Assembly: GCA_036897485.1 (NCBI GenBank)
Contig: JAYMTF010001735.1
Coordinates: 1-21,601 of the forward strand
Direction: 5' to 3'
Origin: Pelargonium nanum
Lineage: Eukaryota; Streptophyta; Magnoliopsida; Geraniales; Geraniaceae
DNA: 21,601 bases
Made by a program: the position numbers and the translations under genes. The notes below the pieces were generated by a model, which made no database searches, was not told where the DNA came from, and saw only the letters and a program-made list of their open reading frames with translations. Positions 1 to 10,000 of this stretch are shown one piece after another (position 1 is the first letter of the stretch; each line of letters begins with the position of its first letter).

Positions 1-357
1 TTGGTTCCACTTCTTGGCGTTTAGCCTAATGAAATTTTACATTTCCTGTAAAAAAAAAAAAAATAACCACAATATATAGACGTGGAGTATTAAAAAAAAC
101 TTTAATATCCTTCAAAAAAAAACTTTAATAATATAAATAATTGCATATATGTTCTAATAAGATGTTCATCGTTGATCATAAAACAAACAATCAACACATG
201 CATTAACTCGTTAATTTAAACCATTATAATAGACCAAATTCGCCCGACCTTGTCGACCTCATATGCAAAACAACATTTAGTATTTTATATGCCTGTATAA
301 CAAAATTGAATCGGTTGACCTTTATAGGCAAGACAAGTCGACCCAAATAACATTTTA

Positions 358-695
358 AGAAAAATTACATGTACCTACCATATACTTGACACATTTTGCA
401 CCTGGACACCCTCTCGTTACACGTACTTACCCTGAACTTTTCAGAGTAAATTTTTAGGCTTGTGATTTATGATTTTGCTACTGAAAATCGCCGGGTTTAG
501 GTTATTGTTTGGTTGAAATTAGGCTTGTGAGTAAGGATTTTGCTAGGGTTTGGATTTGGGTTGAGTTTTGCTTTCTAAATTGCTCTAAAAATTGAAATCT
601 GAAAAGTTCAGGGTAGTCACAAGTAACGAAAAATAGTTCAGGGTACCCAGTTACAAAATGTGTCAAGTACAGGATGGATACGTGTAATTCTCCCG
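358..695. mobile_element. Fold-back (long terminal inverted repeat) element, probable hAT-like MITE
   Basis: Left arm (about 363-450) and right arm (about 605-690) are inverted copies. Both contain ACTTGACACATTTTG near the outer end and CCCTGAACTTTTCAG near the inner end, with diverged sequence between. The octamer ACATTTTA occurs immediately outside each end (350-357 and 696-703), consistent with an 8-bp target duplication as made by hAT elements. The central part contains a diverged 27-bp direct repeat (454-480 and 519-545). No protein is encoded. The termini differ from each other (AGAAA versus CGGGAG before the shared AATTACA), so the superfamily assignment is tentative. Confidence 0.6.
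454..545 (+). repeat. Diverged 27-bp direct repeat inside the fold-back element
   Basis: Copies at 454-480 and 519-545 both begin TTAGGCTTGTGA and end GATTTTGCTA, differing at a few middle positions and lying 65 bases apart. They probably arose by duplication inside the element before or after insertion. Confidence 0.6.
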
Positions 696-1844
696 ACATT
701 TTATGAGGGCAAAAAAGTAGTTTACATGTTATGTGTTATCATAGGAATCAATTCTTTAAAGGAGCTCTCCAAGAGCGCGCTTGCCTACTTTAAGTTATAA
801 TTTTATGCATTTTACCGAACACCCTAATATATTTTTTCTTTTTAATTTTACTCGTCTGCCGCGTCTTTTAAAAATACACTAGTGTTACCAAACAAGTATT
901 AAAAAGATATATCCATGAAAAAGCAAGAAGCTACAATAATAACAAACAATAATGAGTTCTTTCTTAGATGTGTGGCACACGTACTAATTAGAAGCAAGAA
1001 TAATTATTAGGATTTAGGAGGGTCCTAAGCTGACTAAAGATGTTGTTATAGATTTCCCAATCGGGAAAGATATTAGCATCAAAACAACAATATTTTAGGA
1101 GTTAATGCATTAAAAATAAGGGTTTAACGTTCTAATTGTAGCAAGTTGGCAACTATATAGTTCTTATATATCAATTATCAAGTGGTTTGGTTAGCTCAAC
1201 ATTTCTAAATTATTGTTTCACGATTAAATTCGTTAAGTCATTAGCGATAATACATTCTCTTTGTTAATTACAAATTGGAAGACATTTTATGTATGATTAA
1301 TAAGAGGTGAATATAAGAACAAATCTGTATTACGTACTTATTGCTTATTTTAGATCTTCAAAAGGAGAGTAATTAGTTTTTGTTGTTGAGAGTAATTAGT
1401 TTAATGATTAACGAAGTTCATTTTAAATTTTCTATATACTTGAGATTTCTATAAAAATAATTATAATTACATACTAGATCAGTAGATCCTTAAGTTGGTG
1501 CATAATAATTTTGATTGTTTTATAGCTGGGATGACATTAATTTTAAAGCGGAAATAGCTCTTTAACCAAATATTAGTTATTGACAGCAAATAATGAATTT
1601 TCCAGTCCCATGTAAAAAATATTTGTAAAGACAATGCTATAATTATTTGTAAAATTTGGTCTCGCACAACAATATTATTTTGTTTTGGATTGGTTTAAAC
1701 CATAATGACATTGACCAATTAAGTTGACGTGATTTTTTTGTTGACGTGACTGATCTCATGTAATATTTAAGTTAACTAAATTTCTGAATGAACCGTTTAA
1801 AAACTAAATTGTCACCTTAGTCTGAATAGATGACACCCCACAAC

Positions 1845-2093
1845 CACTACAAAAAAGTCGCGATCTGTGACGAAAATTTCTGTCACAAATTTGTAGGTTT
1901 CAATTACAAAATATAATTTGTGATGGAATAATGACAAAATATTTGTCATTGTTTGGGTTGTCACAAATGGTAGTGACAAAAACTTCCGTCACAAATGTGT
2001 ATCTGTGACAAAAAATTTGATTTCTGTCACATTTGTGACAGAAAATTTTTTCTCACAGATTTCTGTCACAGTTTGCAACTTTTTTTTTTAGCG
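1845..2093. mobile_element. CACTA-type MITE with 3-bp AAC target duplication
   Basis: The left end at 1845-1856 is CACTACAAAAAA, the hallmark terminus of CACTA (En/Spm) elements. The right end in reverse complement is CGCTAAAAAAAAAGTTGC, which aligns with the left end and carries one change in the terminal CACTA motif. The trinucleotide AAC sits directly outside both ends (1842-1844 and 2094-2096), the 3-bp duplication expected for this superfamily. The 249-bp body is packed with about ten GTCAC/GTGAC motifs in both orientations (for example 1866-1871, 1881-1886, 1959-1964, 2004-2009, 2064-2069), resembling the sub-terminal transposase-binding repeats of En/Spm. No coding capacity, so it must have moved using another element's transposase. 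Confidence 0.8.
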
Positions 2094-2291
2094 AACAAAA
2101 TAATATAACTTTATTTCGCGACTGAATTAGAATAAAAATATAAAACAAAAAATTAGAATAAAAATTAGATTAAGTACTAATTAAAAACAAAATATATAAT
2201 TGAGGGTAGTTAAGTGAATAAAATTAAAGAGTCGTAATATGTATTTAGAGATGGGAAATTAATTAAGACTGAAATATTGCCTGTCCTTACT

Positions 2292-2346
2292 AATATAGAT
2301 GGGATTTATTTTTATTTTTTTGATAAAAATATAGATGGGATTTATT
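2292..2346 (+). repeat. 19-bp direct repeat next to a long A tract
   Basis: The same 19 bases (beginning AATATAGATGGG) occur at 2292-2310 and 2328-2346, 36 bases apart. A run of 23 A begins 24 bases later (2370-2392). This could be simple slippage, or a relic of target duplication plus poly(A) tail around a lost retroelement. I see no element body that decides between them. Confidence 0.5.
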
Positions 2347-3599
2347 ATTCCTTTGTTAGGATGGCTTACAAAAAAAAAAAAAAAAAAAAAAACTATTTTG
2401 TATGTTAATGACTTAACGGCTAACGCGTGATACACACACTCTAATCTCTTTCTAAATTTTTTTATTTTAGCATTTCAAGATCAACAACTGTTATTTTCCA
2501 TTAAATAAATAACATTATATGTTCACTTACATTGCAATATTGCATGTGTTGTATTAACTTCGTCATCATTTCTAAATAAATAAAAAAAGTAAACTATTTA
2601 AAACTTATAGTATAAAAGATATATATGGAAAAAAAAAAATCTCACAAACTGTCAATTTCAAACAATTTGGTACATAATTGCAATTTCATAATATTTTTGA
2701 AGGGGTGTACGTGTGTCACGTTCACCTAATGAGGTTTCTAAAATTTAAATAAATAAATAAATAAAATAATAAACCCATGCCATTGCCAGCTTCATGAATA
2801 AAATTAAAAGATGCTTAAAAACAGTCGTGCAAAGGCCGGCCAAGAATCAAGAAAATTAATTAATGGAAGAAAAAAATGTGAATAATTGATCCAATAAAGT
2901 TATATTTTGGGGTGAGAGGAACAAAAACATATGAATTTATGAGAGTTTAAAGCACTTTAATTTTATTTTATCTAATTGTTGTTAGGATTTTGTTCGTCCA
3001 ATCCTCTCATGCTAATTAATATATATATTAACCAACTTTTTTCTTTTTTGTTACCAACTCGATCCATGCTAATTGTAACTTATAATTATTCATTGTGGAA
3101 CAATTAAGAAGATATATAGAATGGGAGTAAAGCTAGAGATCGTGCCATGAACGACATGGTAGTTTGATTTAACTAATAAGTACCACAATTCTGTTTGTCT
3201 CATAACAATAAGGAAGCTTCCTTTCAATTTCAATGAAAAATTAAATGAAATTTCATGCGTGAAGATTGCCACAATATTGTTAATTAGCTGGAAATTGTAG
3301 GCGCCTGAGATGACTGTTAGTTTGTGATTATAATGTCTTGGTGTTACTCTTGTAGTAATCGTTTTGCGATTAGTATCCGTCGTAAATGTACAAAAGTCTT
3401 TTCGTTGACGTCCTCGATGATATATTGGCTGGCGACAAATTGGTGTCAACTATGACGAAATGTTATTAGGCAAGTACTATTGAATATATCTAATAGACAC
3501 ATTGAGACTGCGTTATTCATTGGTATTCTCTAACGCACAATCAACCGATGCACAATTAAATTCCGACGGTGCTTGTCGAATATTTTTATTTTGCTCAAT

Positions 3600-3800
3600 T
3601 TAGGACTGAGGTTTAGATGGAACCGAGCTGCTCGTGCACATATCGGTACTCTTGTCAATGAGCTCCACTATTGAGCCTTGCTCTGGGAGACGATTAAACG
3701 AGTCGGCCTCCAAATCATGAACATCATCTTTGTTCGAGGCTGTCGATCCACAAGGGCCCTTAAATAATCTAGATGAGAGATATTTAGAATGTACTATCAT
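3600..3800 (-). other. Unassigned 66-residue coding-like island
   Basis: This minus-strand reading frame has balanced, acidic, protein-like composition (DDVHDLEADSFNRLPEQG), unlike the Lys/Asn/Ile/Phe-rich frames typical of the AT-rich spacer, and local GC is higher than its surroundings. I do not recognise a family. Its start codon lies in the loop of the hairpin at 3769-3845. It may be a fragment of a gene or of a transposon-encoded protein captured here, or chance. No flanking exon or promoter is apparent. Confidence 0.2.
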
Positions 3801-3845
3801 TTTAAATACTTCTTGTACATCCTAAATTTAATACCTCTCATCTAG
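3769..3845. repeat. Inverted repeat able to form a long hairpin
   Basis: The left arm 3769-3794 (starts CTAGATGAGAG, ends GTAC) pairs with the right arm 3815-3845 (starts GTAC, ends CTCTCATCTAG), leaving a 20-base loop. Pairing is nearly complete, with a small asymmetry of about five bases in the right arm. Either strand would form the structure. It lies about 0.7 kb upstream of the bHLH TATA box. It could be a tiny fold-back transposon relic or a transcribed small-RNA precursor. The sequence alone cannot decide. Confidence 0.55.
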
Positions 3846-4522
3846 CTATCTAGCTAGCTCAGAAGATCAAGATCAACCCAACCTTAATCAATCCGAACTG
3901 GTTAGGATCAAATTCATGAACCCAGATAATTAAACATCTCTTACACATTACTACCTCTGCTCATGATGTTTTGTCGAGCCTTCATTATTATTGATCTTTA
4001 AAACTACATAGATAATTATTACCAAACAAAGATTCTTGCATACGTACTTCACCAATAACCTGTCAGGCTTCAACAAGTAAAACAGGAGACAACAATCCAA
4101 TCAGCAAGATCTGCTGTCTGGTCTGGCTCCAGGTAGTTTTGAGGATGTCATGCTCATCTCCGAGATCTCACATTTCTTTATCTTATTCATTTCAAGAATT
4201 CCTCCCCACGTTCTCAAGAATGCCAGATCGATCGATCATTCTCTAATCTCAACTCGATCTGGGCGTAAAATATTGACTGGTATTCAGTTTTGTACCTTCC
4301 CTCAATGATTGTTGAAGCACACTAAAATGGTGTTTATTTTAATCCACCTCTGAGTTGTCCTTGGCCCCATTGTTAATTAGTTACAGAGAACTCAGTCCTT
4401 TTTTGTTTGCATATTCATGATTGGTAATGATGGATTAATCAAGAACTGAGATCTTTGTTTAAACAAAACGAAGTCAAATCCTCAACGACATTCCTTTCTT
4501 GATTGCTAGCTGTTGGGAGTAA

Positions 4523-4530
4523 TATAAATA
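4523..4530 (+). promoter_or_regulatory. TATA box of the bHLH gene
   Basis: TATAAATA lies 113 bases before the start codon. Transcription would begin near 4553-4560, giving a leader of about 85-90 nt. No ATG occurs between there and 4643. The only nearby upstream ATG (4530-4532) overlaps the TATA box itself and so should not be in the mRNA. Confidence 0.6.
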
Positions 4531-4642
4531 TGTTTCTTGAACCTTGTTTCTCTTCAAGCATCGAGCAAGATCGAGCTTCTCCTAACACGTACTCTCAAAC
4601 TTTAAACAACTCGAGACCCTTAACTATTATCTCGAAGATCAT

Positions 4643-6042
4643 ATGGAGTATCTGGGAGGCAATTCTGAGGGAGAGTGGACTTCTCTTAGTGGAATGTACA
4701 CAGCTGAGGAGGCTGATTTCATGGCTCAGTTGCTTGGAAACTGTTCACTCCCAAACCAGGCAGATCAGTCCACTACTCTCTGGCATGCCCAACAAGACAG
4801 CTTCAACTCACAAAGGGTTCTTGAAGGTTCATACTATTCTTCGGATAATGCTAATTCTAATTTGTTCAGTGTCACTACTTATAGTGCACCTGCTCCAACT
4901 ACTAGTGTTCTTTTTCCCATTTCAAGTGATGAGAACTACTATATAAGTGATTCTCAACCCATGTCAATGGAGTTTTGTGTTGGGGACTCCAAAAATGCGA
5001 GTTCCTATCTCATTGAGGGACAAGACTGCAGCTTGAGCCAAGACCTTAGTAAGAGGGAAGAAGCTGACAGACATGTAGTGGAGCCAGCAACAGAAGAGAA
5101 GTGCAACATTTTATCAGAGAATTCTAGAAAAAGATCTCGGAGTTCAGCAGATTTGAGCGTGAGAATCTTACTATTTTCTTGCCTTTTTGCATCAATTTGT
5201 GTTCTTTCTTGTGTAGTATATGCTGATCATGATTTTGCTATTGCAGGTCCAAAAGAGCAAGAGAAATGTGAAGGCAAGAAAGAAGCAGAAAGCTGTGTTG
5301 ACTGGCAACAATGATGAAGATGGCAATGGTGGGCTGAATGTGCAGAGCTCAAGCAGTTGCTCTGATGAGGATTCAAATGGTTCTCAGGAGACTAGTGGAG
5401 GAGTGGCTTCAAGTTTGAGCTCAAAAGGAGTTACAGCTCTCAACTCGAATGGCAAGATCAGAGCCAGTAGAGGTTCAGCCACTGATCCCCAGAGCCTATA
5501 TGCAAGAGTAAGCATAAAGTGACAACTTAATTTGAGTCAATTTTAGTGAATTGGCTGCAAAAAGTGTACTGATGGATCATCTTGAATTGTATCTTGCAGA
5601 AAAGAAGAGAACGAATAAACGAGAGACTGAAAGTTCTACAAAACCTTGTCCCCAATGGAACAAAGGTATGAATCTGTGAACTGCAACAAACATTGATCTT
5701 TTTCTTGTTGATCATAGGGTATCATCTGAAACTGAATCTTTGATTAACTTGGCAGGTTGACATCAGCACAATGCTTGAGGAAGCTGTTGAATATGTAAAG
5801 TTCTTGCAGCTCCAAATCAAGGTAACAACACAAAACTAGCATCAGTTTTATTTCATCTTCTTGAATTCTGAACAGAAACACACATGTATGTATACAATGT
5901 TTCTGATATGGGGTTTTGTTTATTTTGTTGTGTTGGGCAGCTATTGAGCTCTGATGATATGTGGATGTATGCTCCTATTGCCTACAATGGAATGGATCTT
6001 GGACTAAATTTTAGGGTTCCTGCATCAAGAGGACCAGAATGA
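4643..6042 (+). CDS. bHLH transcription factor, RSL class II (root hair defective 6-like; RSL2/3/4/5 group)
   Basis: Five exons with GT-AG borders: 4643-5158, 5247-5507, 5600-5665, 5756-5821, 5941-6042, giving 336 aa. The bHLH domain spans exons 2-5. The basic region (about 252-264, DPQSLYARKRRER) leads into helix 1, a loop with NLVPNGTKVD, and helix 2 ending KFLQLQIK at 303. It is followed by the conserved tail SSDDMWMYAPIAYNGMDLGL. A Lys/Arg-rich stretch at 173-189 is a likely nuclear signal. The position that is Glu in canonical E-box binders is Ala here (Y-A-R), as is usual for group VIII bHLHs. The N-terminal 170 residues are Ser/Asn/Glu-rich and poorly conserved. By family, class II RSL proteins (Arabidopsis bHLH54, 84, 85, 139) are nuclear regulators that promote root-hair elongation downstream of RHD6/RSL1 and auxin. 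The length fits RSL2/RSL3 better than the shorter RSL4, but I cannot choose the orthologue. The ATG at 4643 is the first one downstream of the expected transcription start. Confidence 0.93.
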
Positions 6043-7011
6043 TAAGATGGTGGTGACATTGGTGGAATTGCCAGAGACAAATACATTCACTAATTATAAA
6101 TGTTGTAAATTCATAAGATCTGATTATTTATGTATCATTCACTTCAAATTTTTATCTCCCAATTCAAGAGGAGCAATATTTATGAACAATATTGATAAAT
6201 TTAATGGGTCAATTTCTTGTTTGTTTATGTACATGAATCAAACATAATTAATAACTAGTTAAATTACAAGCATTATCTCAAATGTATCAAACGACTTTCT
6301 TCAAAAATATCATTGATACTCACGTATTGCTAACAGAGAATCGAACCCAAGGACTGCAAGCAATGATTCATATATATTTGCCATAGAAAATATACATTGG
6401 AATGATAGGAACTTTCACACATGTTTAATATATTTCCAAATGAAATAATTTGTGAACAAAATGTAGCAATGATCCATTTCTAAGGAGTACTACATTAATA
6501 TGATTCTACAATTTTAAACTTCAAAATCAGAACACAGACAATAATTCAAAAGTACTGAACCATAAACCATCACTGAAACTACAGAACACCAGATACAATA
6601 TCCATCACTTAGCAATTGCAAGCTTTAGATTATTGCTTTGCTTTCTGCTGATAAAATTTGATACTAACACAAATCAAGAAGCTCAGTGCAACTAATGACG
6701 TGAACGTTTACATAATTTCATATAAATTAACTAACAAAGAATCTGTGGGAACAAAAGGGAGAGACCTAGATGCTACTTCTGATCCTTTCAAGATATAACC
6801 AATATCCAACCAGTATTTCAATCCAACATGTTACAATCCTAATAAACAACAGGATGATTCTACTCTGCACTAATTTATTGTCCATATTTTACAGAGATAT
6901 GGTATGATCCATGTCTAAAATCCTTTAATGGTCCAAGATGGGCGCAATACAAACCATACCCATCCCCGATCACATGAAATTCTATATGAAGCTTTATGAC
7001 AGTGACATCTC
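6043..7011. other. Spacer between convergent bHLH and VSR 3' ends
   Basis: About 970 bases holding the two 3' UTRs. No additional gene is supported. A short tract near 6337-6350, read on the minus strand as GGTTCGATTCTC, resembles a tRNA B box but has no partner A box or tRNA fold. Confidence 0.6.
6874..6879 (-). terminator. Candidate poly(A) signal of the VSR gene
   Basis: AATAAA on the minus strand, about 135 bases beyond the VSR stop codon. The spacing is plausible for a plant 3' UTR, but plant signals are degenerate and no transcript end is known. Confidence 0.3.
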
Positions 7012-10000
7012 TCATGCATGACTGTCATTCACATGGTTCGGAACTTCAGATTGACTGTCTAGAGGCATGTACTGTGCCATTATAGCTCTGATCTCGGAAT
7101 CCATGTATGACTGCGAGGGCAACAACAGAAAGATGTCATCAATAAAAATTTGAATAAAGTTTCATTTTTCTTCAAGGGGAAAAGGAAAAACTTCATACCG
7201 ATCACTTAGTCATCTTAATACATAATAATGAATTAATGATTGCACAATGAAAGAGAGCTAGAATCCACCATAGTTGGTTTTCACATAACTATATCCTCAG
7301 TCAAATCATTCATAGACATTGAAATCTACTGTAACATTGAATATTGCACAATAGACATTGAATTAGACACATTAACAATCAAGAAATGGTATATTTCTTT
7401 AGTGTACCCGATTTGTGCTGTCAATAATGTGATCACATTTATTGATAACAGTACGGTCCATGTTCCCATAGAATTGATTTCTTTAGACATTTAAGTAGCA
7501 TCAAATGTTTTCTTTTCCTCTTACAAATTACAGTACTTTACATGTGCAAGACAATTTGAGATATTAGACTTCCAAATTATTATTTTTTTTTACTAAGAAA
7601 TTCCAAGAAACTGTACTACTTTATGACCTCGAGAAAGAAAGATTGAAAAGTAAACCTTCACTGCTGAAAATACAAAGAGCAATGGAAACGAGAAAGAAAA
7701 GCCCACATCCTAATCATAATCTATATTACACGATAATTATGCCCATATGGAGTTCAAAAAGTAATAGCATTATCTAATTGTAGATAACTGAACTATATGA
7801 TCATAAATAATAGTCAAATATTCTGATGCAATATAGAAATAAAACAGCTCATCTAAAAGTAACAATATTTCACTCTTTTTGATATAACATAGCATGCCTG
7901 AAATGTTTTCCCATTTACGCAGAAGATTGTTGTATGAAACTATCATGTATCCTACTACCCGACAGAATTTATCATGCTTTGACGTCACTTTCAAATACAC
8001 AAGAATACTACATGTATTATGCATCTCACGATGGCAGTTGATAATATTATTAATCCAATACTTGCACCAAGATTTAGATGTTCCCAACAAAACCAACAAG
8101 GATATGTGTGATCAGGAAAGATATACTGCAACATGCTTACCCTTATTCTATATTTGTAGACAAGATATGCTCCACCAGCAGCCATAACTAAGCCTATCAA
8201 AATGATCCAAACAGCAGTCCACGCAGATTTCCCTTCACTAGCTCTCTTACCTGAATTTGCAAAGACAGGATATGAAAAGAGAAAAAGAATATATTTTTTT
8301 AAGCAAATATGTCTGACATAAGAAGCATGAGATGCTGAACTCACTTATACAAGTATCATGATCTCTGATATACAAAAGATCCCCACTGCAGCTGCAGTCA
8401 TAGCTTCCCCAGGTATTCTTGCAACTACAATCAGGACACTGACAGGCTTTCCTCTCTTTGCACTCATCAATATCTGTAGAAAAAAAAAAACTCAATAATC
8501 AGGATTCTTTCAGTTATTAATAGATCTTTTAACGCCCTGTGCTGAAACTCAAAAGTTGTAACTGAAAGTTGATATTTTACTTCAAGATGCCATCAAGTTA
8601 ATAAAAAATAAAAAAGTAAACTTGAACATTTATGTACATACAAATAGCAACAGGAGGACTTTCATGCTCCAGAGGGAATTATGGTGGAATTGTCAATTTT
8701 TTATACGGGAATACAATCTATCATTTTTAACTTTGACATTCATTTAAGCAAGCTCTAGAAAACAAAAAACTAATGTAGACTTCTAGACCGCTCCGAACCA
8801 GAGAAGGGAGTATCATAACATCATCAAATATTAGGTCATTCCAGGGAGACTATATGACAACTGACTAAAACTAATATCTCATTGACTCTAATAAAATTGT
8901 GAGTTCTAGGATAACTGACTAAGATATGACCCATTTCTGAACTAGTTATGCTCAATCATTGCCATTTCATTCCATGCAGTTTTCCAAAGAAAACTAATAA
9001 GAGGTTTCAAGACTCTAGGTTTGTCCATGATAATTTAGGTTCGAATCACTACTCACAAACAGCATTTATTGAAGACCATTATGGAAAGGTTATTTTTTGG
9101 CCTCATAAGAAATTCATGTTAAGTTTCAGAGCAAAACAACCTGCAATTGAAGTAAAAACTCACAAAAAATGGGACATATTTCTCCACTTCAAAAGAAGCT
9201 AAAAATAATTATATTGGGAGCAGGCCACACTAAATACATATTCCGTGAATATAGTTGTTTGCTTACCAGAGACACCATATCTATACCCAAGGGAGAAAAA
9301 AGAAGATAAATAAGCGACCCTTACCTACACAACTCTTGATGCCATCACCTTTGAACCCTGGAGGACATTGGCATTTGCTTCCCTCGACATCCTGTTGATA
9401 CAGAAAATGAGAAGCGAAACTAAAACTATTGAAGCGATATGTGGATAACATAGAGACCACTAACCACACAAGCAGAAAATGTGTGCCCATCTCGGGATTC
9501 GTGCCAGCAACCTCCATTGTTTATCTTACATCTTCCAGGTCCACTTGCTGCAAAAAGAGCATAAAAACTATAGAACTTCCACCAAAACAAACTCTACATA
9601 TAAATAGAATCTAAGAGCTTATGAAACATTGCTTGTATGTAACATGTGGTAAGTTGTGCACTGCGTAGACTATAGGATTGATACATTGATAGATAAATAG
9701 CATAAGTTATAAGTTTTTGTTAGAAAATGCAATGTATTTTAGATCCCCTGGGATTTCCACAATAGTGAGAGAGACTTAATAAGTAACTAGTGTGTCTGCC
9801 AGGAAAATTTTAGATACAAAAAGAAGAAATGAATCAAATTTAGGTGAGGATGAACTTATGATGAAGTCATAATAGACCAAGAAAAAATGTTAATTATATT
9901 ATTTGAGAACAAAAGAATAGGCTCCTGTACAGACAAACATTTAGTCACTAAAAAGGAATTATGACATCATACATACATACAAATGGTAATTCATGAAAAT

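Larger units (their letters stand above)
1..4522. other. AT-rich spacer upstream of the bHLH gene
   Basis: No complete gene found on either strand. Besides the elements listed separately, it has homopolymer A runs, an AAAT-type simple repeat near 2747-2770 and alternating TA near 3020-3030. There is also a direct repeat GTTGACGTGA at 1723-1732 and 1740-1749, whose TGACGT core is of the bZIP-binding type. The stretch just before the TATA box (about 3850-4520) is the natural place for the bHLH promoter. I saw no match to the published root-hair element consensus in a manual scan around CACG/CGTG cores. Confidence 0.6.

Noticed and set aside
819..905. Phrases CCGAACACCC and GTTACCAAACAAG resembling hAT-type ends
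   Set aside because: Inverted similarity is too short and no target duplication could be found.
4503..4946. Plus-strand frame overlapping the bHLH start, read as a possible gene or uORF
   Set aside because: Its first ATG (4530) overlaps the TATA box, so it should lie upstream of the mRNA start. The rest is an out-of-frame shadow of the bHLH exon 1.
6330..6360. tRNA-like B box on the minus strand
   Set aside because: No A box at the right distance and no cloverleaf. At most a remote SINE trace.
7240..8099. Frames within the last VSR intron
   Set aside because: AT-rich composition without motifs, in the intron between exons 11 and 12.
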